Positions 24,701 through 34,715 of a DNA stretch of 39,019 nt are shown here, piece by piece. Both the position numbers and the translations under genes were made by a program. The stretch's first letter is position 1. The number at the start of each line of letters is the position of its first letter. The stretch lies in the NCBI GenBank assembly GCA_009602725.1, contig WELB01000009.1:567062-606080 (forward strand), given 5' to 3'. The DNA comes from Spirogloea muscicola. Its lineage: Eukaryota > Streptophyta > Zygnematophyceae > Spirogloeales > Spirogloeaceae. The notes under the pieces were generated by a model. The model made no database searches and was not told the DNA's origin. It worked only from the letters and a program-made list of their open reading frames with translations.

Positions 24701-25394
24701 GAGGGCCGCGGCCAGCCCGCCGCCAGCAGAGCAGCAGATGCAACCTGAGGCCTCCCTCGCCAAAGCATAAGCGGATGGCGCAGCTTGCCGGTATCCAGTA
24801 TGACTATATTAGATGAGTGAGACAATGAAGGTCAATCAAGATCCATAATAGGAATCATTGAGGATGGAGCCGACTCAAGGGCTCGTGCTGCCAGGGCTCC
24901 GAGTCAGCAGAACCCCGATTACATATTGGTGCGACAATGAAGAATCATTCAAGCCCTGCACCCCTAAATCCTAAACCCTTGTCCGTAAACATGGCAGTAA
25001 TCAGAAACGTGTTTACTCCGGGAGCTCGAGCTGCCCAGGCCCTCACCACCGTGGAGCTCTGCGAGCCCGCCGGCCGCGCCTGCCAGCTCGCCCAGAACCC
25101 GGGCGTCCACGTTGACCTGGGCCACCGGCATCTCACGGGTTTCGGTTAAGGGTTTCGGGCGTTCATCGTGGCAGCGCAACAACACAATGTCCGTCCAGGC
25201 GGGCGCGCGCCGCAGCCGTAAAGCTAAACCCCTGAGCCTTAACCCTAACCCAAATCCTGATCTCTAAACGCTTAGCCTAAACCCCAAACTCCAGAGCTCC
25301 GCCGCGGCGGCGGCCTCACCTCGGCGAGGTCGTTGACCAGGACGCCGATGCGCCGGCCCCCCGCGGCCGCCAGCACCCCGCTCAGCACCGTGGT
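21703..25394 (-). CDS. COG0523/CobW-domain GTPase (putative metal chaperone), 5' end missing
   Basis: This family uses GTP to deliver metals, usually zinc, to client proteins (ZNG1, YeiR, YciC, CobW). Exons in transcription order: 25394-25320, 25116-25047, 24744-24626, 24342-24262, 24105-23998, 23736-23626, 23372-22948, 22696-22639, 22469-22413, 22181-22101 and 21795-21703. They give 425 residues plus a stop, with all phases matching. Motifs in order: TTVLSGVLAAAGGRRIGVLV-NDLAEVNVDA, the metal-binding GCICC, DAVVIECSGVA (Walker B region), TVVDAGTIL, VVILNKADRV (NKxD), VPLEVIIATG, a His-rich linker (DEGHHTHAHSQAGH) and the CobW_C domain (FVFEERRPFHMERL, GLLRSKGLLWLAS, DRRQE-IVFIG, ACLLTEEE). 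The Gly-x-x-Gly-x-Gly-Lys half of the P-loop is absent: the first visible exon begins exactly at the TT of GKTT, next to damaged sequence at 25425-25447. Loss by assembly is more likely than a real deletion. Confidence 0.88.
24955..25290. repeat. Degenerate telomere-like CCCTAAA motifs in introns of the CobW gene
   Basis: Around 24961-24982 is CCCCTAAATCCTAAACCCTT, near 25144-25160 the opposite strand motif GGTTAAGGGTTTCGGG, and from 25221 to 25290 CTAAACCCCTGAGCC, TTAACCCTAACCCAAATCC and CCTAAACCCCAAACTCC. These resemble the plant/algal telomere unit CCCTAAA but are scattered and impure. They flank the exon at 25047-25116. They may be interstitial telomere-like DNA or just a CTAAACC-rich intron composition. 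Confidence 0.5.
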
Positions 25395-25527
25395 CTGCGG
25401 CGGCGGGCGGCGGCGGCGCCGCGGNAAAAAAAAAAAAAAAAAAAAAACGCCGGCGGCGGCTGAGTCCAAGGCCGCCTCCCTCAGGCCAGTGGTCATCCTC
25501 CCTGTAATGCCGCCACCTCCCGCCCGC

Positions 25528-25558
<31 letters not shown>

Positions 25559-26074
25559 GCCGCCGCAGCCGGCGGGTCCAAGGCCTGAGCTAGGGGAGGG
25601 CGCTGTCGGCCCACCGTCAGGACGGCATGACGCTCAGCGTCAGCGTCATCCCCTCCATCGGCTGCTGACCAGGGGTTACGAAGCAGGCACCCAAACGCAG
25701 GCCCTGAAAGCTAAACCATTAACTCCAATTCCTGCCTATTTCGTGCCTTTGATTGAAATCTCTTCCTCCACGGCCAGCACCACTTAGCCATATGGATCAG
25801 CAAGAAGGCCCCGTCAACAGCTGGCAGACACGTATTCGTTCATTCTTGTCATTTGGAGATATGGTGAGGCTCCTTCTAATGTGAGAGGCTCGTTAGATCC
25901 TCGAAGGCATCGGCGAGAATGCAGTCTCCTGAGCGAAGGCGGAATGGCGCCTCCTCACTTGTTCAGTTACAAGAGAATGTTGCATGCATATGGCGCATGG
26001 CAAGTGGCGTTTTGCATGGAAACTACGCCTATAGGCACCAATTAGACGCACTTAGCTACACGTCACTGCAAGCA
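25395..26074. other. GC-rich region with a damaged join (N plus poly-A) and a GCC triplet tract
   Basis: A single N at 25425 is followed by 22 A (25426-25447), the same kind of junction as the larger gap at 16772-17525. About 25523-25566 is a GCC/CCG triplet run. The missing P-loop exon and start of the CobW gene should lie in this interval on the minus strand, but I cannot find them. TTACA at 25968-25972 is TGTAA on the minus strand, about 100 bp past the stop of the next gene, and could be its polyadenylation signal. Confidence 0.6.
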
Positions 26075-28469
26075 CTAGAGGACTGGGCTGGGCAGAGCCT
26101 CTCGTGCGATGGAGGCCTCGATCTCGGCCGCAGCAGCAGCCTCCCTTCCCAGAATGACCGTGACGTGGTCGGCGCCAGAGACGGCCCGTAGGTCAACGTT
26201 GGCATGCTTGGCTGTCAACTGCAGACTGTGAGCGTATGGACATACAGCGTCTGCCGAGCCATGGATGACTCGAACTCGGAGGCCGGCGAGGTGGAGCAGG
26301 TGCAGTGTGGGGCCAATGAGCGCCGCACCACCGCAGATGGTGTTGTGGAAGATGTGCCATGCGGAGTGGTGTGTGTGCTGCATGAAGTCAGCGATGAACG
26401 AACGCGGCACCCTGCAGAGGGGCTGAGAAGGTCAGTCTTGCACCCTGCATGAATGTGCTAGGCATCTAGAGGCATGATTAGCTTACAACGGCCGTGTTAG
26501 AAACACTAATGTCTTCTTACTTACAAGTTATCCAGTGCTTAAAGTTGCGACCTTCAATGTAAGCCTTCCCAAGAAGACCAAAGTCTGCGCTCACCTGCGC
26601 CGTGAAAGCAGTGTAGCTGCAGCACCGAGGACAGGCTCCCACAAGCGGTGATTACGGCAGAGGATAAAGCAGACGACGCGCCCAACGTGCTCATGGTGCG
26701 ACATGAGCGCCATGCCGAATGCCAGAGGTGGCCACAACGTCCGCCGTATGGCCTTCTCAAGGTACTGCTCGGCGGCGGGCACGCCGGGTGGCGTCGCCAC
26801 GTAGGGCTGCATCAGCATGGCCGCCGCTACCATGCACGTCAGCCTCAGTGCTGCTCGCAAGGCAGCCAAGGCTAACAGCTGCGGTGCCAGCGTGGAAGGC
26901 AGCGGCACAGGCACTCACGGGTGAGAAGAGCGTGACGGAGGCCACCTCCAGAGGGTGGCAGGCGGCCAGCGCCAGGGCGACGAGGCAGCCCATGGAGTGC
27001 GCTACAATGTGGAAGGACCGCAGGCCGTACCGAGCGATGACCGATGCCTGGATCGTCTCCACGTGGTCACACAGAGTGTACAGACAGTCCGTCGGCTGCG
27101 CTCCAGCGAACAAGCAGCGATGAGCACCATCAGCGGCTGTTGGGCTGATTGGGAGGACTGGTGCTCAGCATGGGGGCTGGCCCTCACCTTGGGGCTCCTG
27201 CCGAAGCCGAGGAGGTCCACAGCATAGAGGCGGTGCGTGGCCAAAAAGTGCTCCGAGAAGTGCGGCAGCACAGTGTCGACCCAGAACGACGAGGAGGCCG
27301 CAAAGCCATGTAGAAAGATGACGTCGCTAGCCTCATTGACGGGCACTCTTGGGATCTTGTCAGAGCCTGGAGCAGTGCCGGCGAGGCCCTTGTGTGCACG
27401 CTTGGGAAGGCGCGACCCGGCGGCAGTGGTGGCGGCGCACGTGCGGTGCACGTACAGGTGACCCTCAGAGGTTCTCCAAGCCGAGCAAACGCCACAGCCG
27501 CAGTCTGACCAGCGATGGCGAGACAGGTGCTCGCCATCACCGCGGTGCACTCCGTGCTTCGAGGCGCCCGCGTCGCCCTTCTCACGCCGGAGGGCTTTGT
27601 GGAGGAGCGCCGCAACAGCGCGCAGCTCAGTGGTACGCTGCGCGAGGCCGTCGCGGCCCATAAGCGGCTGGCCTGCTGGCGCTGGCGGTGGCGCTGGCAA
27701 ATTTAGCAGGCGAAACGTGACGCCAGACACCGCCTCTAGGAGAGGCTGCTGCTCCGCCGCTGCCTTGGCGATCTTAAGCGTGCCGACTGTGTCCACCTCG
27801 TCGGCCCCTCGCTTGGCCGTCTGCAAGGAGGCCGTCGCAACCTTGTAGATGGCAACGCGGCCAGTCGGCCGCACCACCCTCCGTCGCCGCGCTCGTAGCG
27901 TTGCCGAGACTGCCGCCAGGCGGTTGGCCGCGGCCGCAACGGCCTCCGCTTCTGCTCCGCTTTCTCCTGCACCGTCGTCGTAGCTGGCGAGGGCCTCGTC
28001 CCAGGCGGCCGTGCGCTTGCGCTCGGCACAGTAGCACGGCGGCGCGCCGCTTGGACACCACGCATCTGCCAGCCTGCACACCTCAACGCCAACGGGTCAC
28101 CAAACCTCAGCGGCCCGTTGCAAGTGAGGCTCAGAGAAGGCAACGATGTCCCCTCCGGATCGTGGCGAAGGCGACGGCACAAGGCCGCACTGGCCATTGC
28201 CATGGAGGTGGCGCCAAAGGACGTCCAGATGGTGGCGTTGCCGTCTCTCTGGACAATGCATCGACGGCCGCTGACCGAGTATAGGTCCACTCCTCTATCT
28301 GAGTCGTTGGTCGGGGGACCTCGAGTGCACCTGAAGACGGGGCAGAGCACGCGGTCCAGGGCCTCCAGGAGCGCGAAGGCGGCCCGGTCCGCAAGCCCCC
28401 GGCACACCGCCAGCAGGCGCCCGCCGCCGGCGGCCAGGAGGTCCCCCAGCGCCCGCGCCGCCGCCGCCG
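26075..28469 (-). CDS. Alpha/beta hydrolase, BODYGUARD-like; 5' end in an N gap
   Basis: Arabidopsis BODYGUARD (BDG) is an extracellular alpha/beta hydrolase needed for cuticle formation; its reaction is unsettled. Exons in transcription order: gap to 28331, 28073-27188, 27095-26919, 26806-26595 and 26411-26075 (stop at 26075). Phases match throughout. Features shared with BDG are the hydrophobic lead-in ALLEALDRVLCPVFR, PSGAPPCYCAERKR, VIFLHGFAASSSFWVDTVLP, LYAVDLLGFGRSPK-PTDCLYTLCDHV, the nucleophile elbow HIVAHSMGC, TLWPPLAFGMALMSHHEHVG, HHSAWHIFHNTI, VIHGSADAVCP (acid Asp) and VSGADHVTVILGR (His). The triad is therefore complete. The long second exon adds about 200 Ala/Arg-rich residues between the N-terminus and the hydrolase fold. 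The start codon is not visible because Ns fill 28470-28642. Confidence 0.87.
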
Positions 28470-28642
28470 NNNNNNNNNNNNNNNNNNNNNNNNNNNNNNN
28501 NNNNNNNNNNNNNNNNNNNNNNNNNNNNNNNNNNNNNNNNNNNNNNNNNNNNNNNNNNNNNNNNNNNNNNNNNNNNNNNNNNNNNNNNNNNNNNNNNNNN
28601 NNNNNNNNNNNNNNNNNNNNNNNNNNNNNNNNNNNNNNNNNN
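28470..28642. other. N gap in GC-rich triplet sequence
   Basis: There are 173 Ns flanked on the left by GCCGCCGCCG and on the right by CGGCGGCGGCGCGGCGGCGG. The gap breaks the first visible exon of the BODYGUARD-like gene. The flanks are GCC/CGG repeats on opposite phases, typical of sequence that short reads cannot cross. Confidence 0.95.
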
Positions 28643-29800
28643 CGGCGGCGGCGCGGCGGCGGCGGCCCTCGGCGGGCCTCGAAGCTCTCCCGCCCGGCAG
28701 CTGCAGGCCGGCCAGCGTGGCGCCTGGGCGGCAGGTGGTCCCGGGCCACGCAGGCAAAGCTTGCTCTCCGGATTGGCTTCTTTTAATCCACGTGGAAAAG
28801 TCTCCAGGCTGGCCCCTCGATTGTAGTGCAACCCGCCACGTCGACCGGGTCCGTTCGACTCGGGGCCTTCCACCTTCTTCCTGGTGCTGGTTTTCGGGCT
28901 TCCCCGGGCTTGCGGTTTGCTAAATGGACAGCTTCACACTGGGGACGGACGGACGCAAGTTGGCCTCGAGATGGCCTCGACTTGGCAAGGCTTTAACCCC
29001 GGGCGTTCTATACACCGCGCGACACGTACCCCTCGGTCGCGTCCGTTTGCCCCGGTGTGAAGTGGCCCCTAATAAGTGTGGAGAGAAAGTGAGCTCTTCC
29101 GTAGAGGGCCGGTGCTGTGAAAAAAGCTAGCCCAGATGTAATGGACAAGGTCCAGTGGGCCGAAAGGCGCCCAAACCACACAGCTATGCAACAGACCACG
29201 ACGACTGGGAGCTTCAAAATCATGAGTCAGCAGCCGCAAGTCTCCCTTCTTCCTGTTGCTAAATTTATGCTACCCCGACTTGCAGCTGCTAACTAGGAGA
29301 ATTGGGGTCAGTGTGTAGGGTCAAGTTCAGCCTGAGCTGAGTAGGTATTGAGTGGATGGCCTGAGTGACCTGATCTACTGTGCGACACTGAGCAGGCACA
29401 CTTAGGGGTCCCCACCTTTTTGCCGATTCATCTGGGCCTTGTTCATGCTGTTGTGGGCTGGCTTTCTGTCAGCCATCGCTTACTTTGGAAGAGCTGCTTC
29501 GTCTCGTTGACCTCGTGTATATCCTTGGGTACATGGAGAAACTCTAATCGCAACTGATCTCCTATATTACTGGATAGCTCTCTGCGTACCCTACTTGCCT
29601 TCTGCACCGCTGTGCCAACCGGGCTCATGACCTGCGGCGACGTTCGAGCCAGCAGATGGAACCACATGTGGACGACAGCTAAAAGTATGAAGAATGGCAT
29701 ATAGGCAGATGAGGCGCCCTTCTTACCCCACTCCCACTACAGGAGTCAGCCTCTGGGGCTTCGTCCCCAAGGATTCGCCGAAGTGATGTGCTATTTGTTC
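28643..29800. other. Intergenic region with two interspersed-repeat copies
   Basis: Apart from the possible 5' part of the BODYGUARD-like gene just right of the gap, no gene is seen. A minus-oriented repeat copy lies at about 29080-29180 (GACAAGGTCC, then GGGCTAGC on the reverse strand and GAGCTC from GGAAGAGCTC). A plus-oriented copy lies at about 29435-29510 (TTGTTCATGCTGTTGTGGGC, TGGC, CAGCCATCGC, then TTTGGAAGAGCTGCTTCGTC). Confidence 0.55.
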
Positions 29801-32310
29801 TCATTTTGCTTTCAAGCCCGATTCTCGAAATGTGAGGCTCACCCTCCGCTCTGCAAGGAGGTCACCATTGAGTATGGCATGCGTGAAACTGTAGCGACTC
29901 TCTCCTGCAACAATCTGCACACGCCTCCAGCCAATAGCAGAGAAGTCATTCACGTACTGCATTCAGTGTCCTACCTTTTATGTAACACCATCAGTACCAA
30001 CAGCGCAGCACAGCACAAAGTAACTCCCACATCAGGAGATTGCTGCTACGGTTAGGATAGAACATGCAGCTCTTACCACGTCTACACAAGATTCGAATCG
30101 GTTCTTAAGGACAATGCCATAATGCCAGGACTCAGGACTCAGCTTACTAATGTGTTGTTGCATGTTGCACTAGATGAAAGTGACATTGGGGCACTTCAGC
30201 CCAGACTCCCCACCTGCAGAGAGCGTGGCTTGAGGAGGACCTTGAAGTGATCCTTGGGCCCACGCTCACGAGCATATGTCATGTAGCAGGCGCCGCCAAG
30301 GCTTACGTTCACGAGTAAGGTCCCGGACAGCTGCAGGCCAAGTGTTACACGCCACAGCTTTAGAAGGTTGTTGGAGGCTCCAGCGGCTTCTTTCCTTCTG
30401 TCTTCCTCCTGTCTATTCTGTCTGTCTTTCTGTCTGTAAAATAACGACCTTTAGAAGTTTTTTTTGACTCAGCTTGTTGGCAGTCCACGGACCTGCCGAT
30501 CGTCCACGTGTGCTTGCAGCGAGTGGCCAAGCTGCCGCCTGTAGTCCATCGCATTTGCGCCATTGGGGCAGAAGCTGTAAAGCTGTGGGATGCTCCTCAT
30601 CTTCAGCAGCACGCTGTTGAGGAATCCCGGCATCGGCGTCTTGGACTTTGAGACGGACCTGTTGTTGCCACAGACGAGACTAACCGAAGAGTGAACATTG
30701 CAATAGTGAAAGACAGCAGGGCAGCTACTGATACTACAAGGTGTTGCAAATCAAGGAAAACAGCTGCACAACAAGGACTTTCATCACCTATAAAGTCATT
30801 GTCTAGACAGACTGATGAGAGTTGTGCAACTACCCAATGTTTGTTCAATGATGCAAAAGCCTCAGTAGCATACTGATAATTGTTGGCCCCTAAAACCTGC
30901 CCTCATCTACCTGTCATCCTGCCAACCTACCTAGTACGGATGCTGGTCATGACGCCGTACTGCTTGCCAAAGTGCCGGCCATTGATGGTGCTCGGCCGCC
31001 ATCCATTTCCCGACTCAACGTCCAGCGCGTGCATCAGGCTCTCTTCCTCCTGCAGCAAATCTACAACGACTGAGAACAGGCAGAGGTAGAGCACAGTTGC
31101 ACTTGCCCAAAATAACTGCTCGCCTGAACAGCGCAAGTTGTTCCACTGACAACAAGACGCAGCACCCACCTGAGGCGACAGAAAGTCCTCAATGATCAGC
31201 AGGCCCTTTGAGTTGCTCGACCTTGGCATGAACACTGGCGAAGCGGGAGCGCATGGGTCTACATTGCCAGCAGCTCTTCCTCCGCTGCTCTCGTCCACTT
31301 CCTGAGCAGGCTGTAAGCACTCTTGTACCTTGCTAGCCCTTGGCACCTGCTGTGCTCCAGTCAAGGTCTGCGCTTGAGGAACTGCCTCTTTGCTGGGACC
31401 TTCCTCTGTGGCCACACTCTCAATGCCTGACGCCTCGTCGTGACTGACGAGGCCTTGCCACTGCGCACCTGAGACACAACCATCAAGAGTATCTGCATTC
31501 CCGCACTGGACTTCTGATGAAGGACGCTCTGACGGCTGGTCGGAGACCACTCCGGTGCTTGGCAGGCAGTCGTTGGAGTTTGAGGCCGGAGCACAGCCTG
31601 GCTTTGAAGCTCCTTGCAAGATACTGAACGAGAAAGCGTTGCTGGTACCGTCGTCGAGCCCGGCAAGGTCAACTGAGGCATCTGCATCGAGGCCCCGGAG
31701 CGTCGTAGCGTCCCTTGGAGCAGCATCAAGACTGCCGCCAGCACTGCGATATGCTCTCAGGTTGGCGGCGGCGAGGGCCTTGTTCTCCCAGCGGGCAGCA
31801 GAAAACACGGGCGCTGACGCCACTGCCGCCGCCGCTGCCGCCGCAGCCCCCTCTGCCGCCACCGCCGGCTCCTGAGAGCACACGGGCGTGAGGAACGGGA
31901 TGGGCTCTGGAGCAGGCGCCGGCGGCTCCGGCCGGCCTTCCTGCACGGCCTCCTCCTGCTGCTGTTGCTCGTGAGCTCGCTTGCCAACCTCCGCCTGCGC
32001 CGACGCCACTCCATGCGCTGCCGTCTCGGCTCCTTGACCGCCGCTGGGGCTCGCCACGAGCGCCTGGTCAGGAGGCGGCTGCGCACTGGCGGTCCTCCGC
32101 TCCGAGCGCAGGCAATCTGGCCGAGCCTCCTGCTGCTTGTGGGCGCTGGCCTCGGCATTCCAGCTGCGGCCGCCGCTGCCACAGCCGCCTTTGCCGCCGG
32201 CAAGGCCAAGGCCGAGGCCGGCGCCGCAGCCGCCACCGTCGAGGTGGTCATTGATCCTGGCGAGCGCCACCCAAGCCTGCTCCGCGGCAGTAAGTGGGTC
32301 CCTCGACCGT
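29801..32310 (-). CDS. AlkB-family 2-oxoglutarate/Fe(II) dioxygenase, ALKBH4-like, with long N-terminal extension
   Basis: AlkB-family enzymes oxidatively demethylate nucleic acids or protein; human ALKBH4 has been linked to protein and DNA substrates. Exons in transcription order: about 32310-31170, 31049-30931, 30658-30493, 30330-30214 and 29914-29801. The catalytic part reads KGLLIIEDFLSPQ-EEESLM, GRHFGKQYGVMTSIRTRSVS, MPGFLNSVLLKM, HSLQAHVDDRQ (Fe-binding HxD), LLVNVSLGGACYMTYARER, VLLKPRSLQ, then IVAGESRYSFTHAILNG (distal His) and ERRVSLTFRES (2OG-binding Arg pair). All active-site residues are present, and the order fits ALKBH4 (HxDD, RY-x-x-x-HAI, RRVSLTFR). Before it lie roughly 350 Ala/Glu/Gln/Ser-rich residues. 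The start codon was not found: the frame closes near 32310 with no ATG, so another 5' exon is likely. Confidence 0.88.
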
Positions 32311-32596
32311 CAGCTTGTATAACATATATCAATTGTATGAAAGCTCAATACCGCCGGCACGTGTGTTAGCCTAATGACACGACTGCCGAAGAAGAGCGGC
32401 GAGCGGATGAGGCAGCCAAGTGGGTTTTGGCTAGACAAGCAGGCAGACGGGATGCCGACTTAACAGCACTCTTATCGATCTTGGATTTGTATAAGTTTGT
32501 GATGTTGTCAATGGCCAATTGAGCTACCCAGAACGACGAAGCAAGGCGCCGAGAGCCGAATGCGCTTGCGGTGATTACGGACAGCGCCGACGGGGC

Positions 32597-32665
32597 AGGC
32601 CAGTCGGCATTAAGCGGTCCCGGCGCTGAGCGCGGGGTCTGAGAGACTCAGGGTTCGAGCCCCGA
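32597..32665 (+). other. tRNA-like A-box/B-box pair, possible tRNA-derived SINE head or tRNA relic
   Basis: GGCCAGTCGGCATTAAGCGG near 32598-32617 resembles the D-arm/A-box of a leucine-type tRNA, and GGTTCGAGCCCC near 32652-32663 is a good B-box. The spacing suits a tRNA with a long variable arm. However, the T-stem has only about three pairs and no acceptor stem can be drawn, so it is not a functional tRNA as I read it. Confidence 0.3.
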
Positions 32666-34589
32666 TGGGAAAAACCAGGGAGCAAGCGGCACCTGGCAGA
32701 GCGGGCACCCGGCGAAGGCGCTGCCGTCGGCGGTGCGGAAGCGCCGCCGCCCGCCGGGCTGNCACGCGCCGCGCCGCCGCCGCCATGGCGCGCGACCTCC
32801 GCCGCCGCCGCTGCCGGAGGCGGCGCTGGCGCCAGCTTCGTCTTGAAGCCGCTGCTGAGGGAGCTTCGGTGGCGGAACAATCTGACAGCTTGAGGCTTAG
32901 ATATATCGTACATGGTGGATTTTGCTGTGCTGTAGTCTCTGTGTGATTCTGGCGCTTTTCGGCCCTTTGGAACTTGTTCATTCTTTCTGGGCTGGCTTTC
33001 CACATCACTCCATGCTGCTACAGACTGTTGAGACCGGCACAGCTGATTGCAAGTGCTAGGAAGACTAGCTCGGAACCTTCAAAGCCAGGGAGCAAGGGTA
33101 TAAGTAAGACAGTAAGGGTGGCCGCATCAAGGAGAAGGGGACCTGACAGACCAGAAGAGTGACTCCACCAAGGTGCAGCTCATGTCAAGCGCCAAGTGCG
33201 TTTGTCACAACATGTGACGACAGCAACTCCAGCCATTGCTTGAGCTGTTGCAGACAAAAGTTTTGAGCTCCTACATATCGCTGCAATTAGAAAGGAGCGC
33301 AGCGCTAATCGTACTAATCCGAGACTTGAAGCACTTGCGCATCTGGGGATGCGAGCCGAGTCTTTCATGCAATAGACATTCCCGTATGGCCGGCCGTTCA
33401 CGGCTACGGTGCCCTAAGCGAAGCCACTCTCTCTTCCCTGCAGCTGTTAAATTTCCTGGCTGGCCTATACTACCGGCGCACCTTTGGCCAACACCGTTTA
33501 TCCTCTCATGAAGCGCAGCCCCAAAGGAATGGACTGTGATCGGGAGAGGCCAAAGCATGGCCAGTATTTGGCAAGGAGCACCAGCAAGTCTGGCTCATCA
33601 GGGTAAGAGTGTCATCCTCCCCCACAATTTGAGGCCTTGGAGTCAGGAAGACACTTCTGCACTGGGTGCTACCAGCCGCTTGCTGCATTCTGGAGGAGGC
33701 TTGCGCTGAGTATTGTATATTTAAACAGCACGAAGGACGAAGAATCTCTTTGCAGGACAGACAGCGTATACATATGGGCTACAGCGGTCAAGGTGTACGA
33801 AGGCATACACAGCTACAAACAAAGGCCGGCTGCAGCTACTTGCGACTTGCTCAGTGGCCGCAGGGTCAGCAGGTGGTGGTCGCTAACAAAGAGAAGCTCT
33901 TCAGACCATAGAACACAGCCCTAGCGGAGGGGGGCGATAGCTGTGAAAGGCCAGCTAATTTCCCACAAAAAGAAGCTCTTCCGAAGATGGAGCGTTACCT
34001 GAGTGATGGAGGACCTGAGTGGCCAAGGACGAAGGCAAGCACATCGACAGACGTACATTACCTGCTGCTTAGCTAACCCGCTCAGTAACCACGAGTCAGC
34101 TGGTAGGTCGCTAAGTGATGCACGTATATTGGACGGCAGTGACAAGCCCTGCTGCCACCAGCTAATGCTCGACCAGCTTCCTGGTGCAATGGCTGTGAAG
34201 GGGCGATGATTGTGAAGGCCAGCCCACAGAAGAGCGAACAAGGTGAAAATTCACAAAATGAAAGCTTTTGTGGCCCCTATCCTAAATGGGCGAGCACTTC
34301 TCCTTTTCAACGGGGGGCAATGGCTGTGAGGCTAGCCCAAGAAGGGATAGCTCTTCCAATGAAAGGCAATGACTGTGAGAGGCTAGCTCAGGAAAGTCAG
34401 CTCAAAAGCAGCCCGAACTGAATGAAGAAGCGAAGAAATGAAGATGCTTGTCCTGTGGAGGGCGATGGTTGTGACCAGCCCAGAAGAGAAAGCGCGTCCC
34501 AATTGACTGGTGGCTGTGAGAGGCCAGCCCAAAAGAATGGACAAGGTCTGAAGGAGCCGGATGGCGCAGAAAGCGAGGGACTAAATAAT

Positions 34590-34715
34590 GTTTTACCATA
34601 GCATCCTCAGGCCCCTTTGTAGCTGCTCACCGCTCTTAGGCCCCTCTGAACCTTTGTGATTTCTTTTTGGGCTGGCTTTTCGCAGCCCTTGCCCCCATTG
34701 GGAGTGCCACTTCTT
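34590..34715 (+). repeat. 126-bp arm of an inverted pair (partner at 38115-38240)
   Basis: The sequence from GTTTTACCATAGCATCC to GGAGTGCCACTTCTT is repeated in reverse orientation at 38115-38240. By eye the two arms differ at 4 of 126 positions. The arm includes the core of the wider repeat family (GGGCTGGCTTTTCGCAGCCC), whose ends can form a 6-bp stem. Confidence 0.85.

Noticed and set aside
29443-29700. 85-codon minus-strand frame starting MPFFILLAVVHMW
   Set aside because: Its 3' portion overlaps a copy of the interspersed repeat and nothing in it resembles a known family.
32597-32672. Functional leucine-type tRNA gene
   Set aside because: No acceptor stem can be formed and the T-stem is largely unpaired; kept only as a tRNA-like relic.
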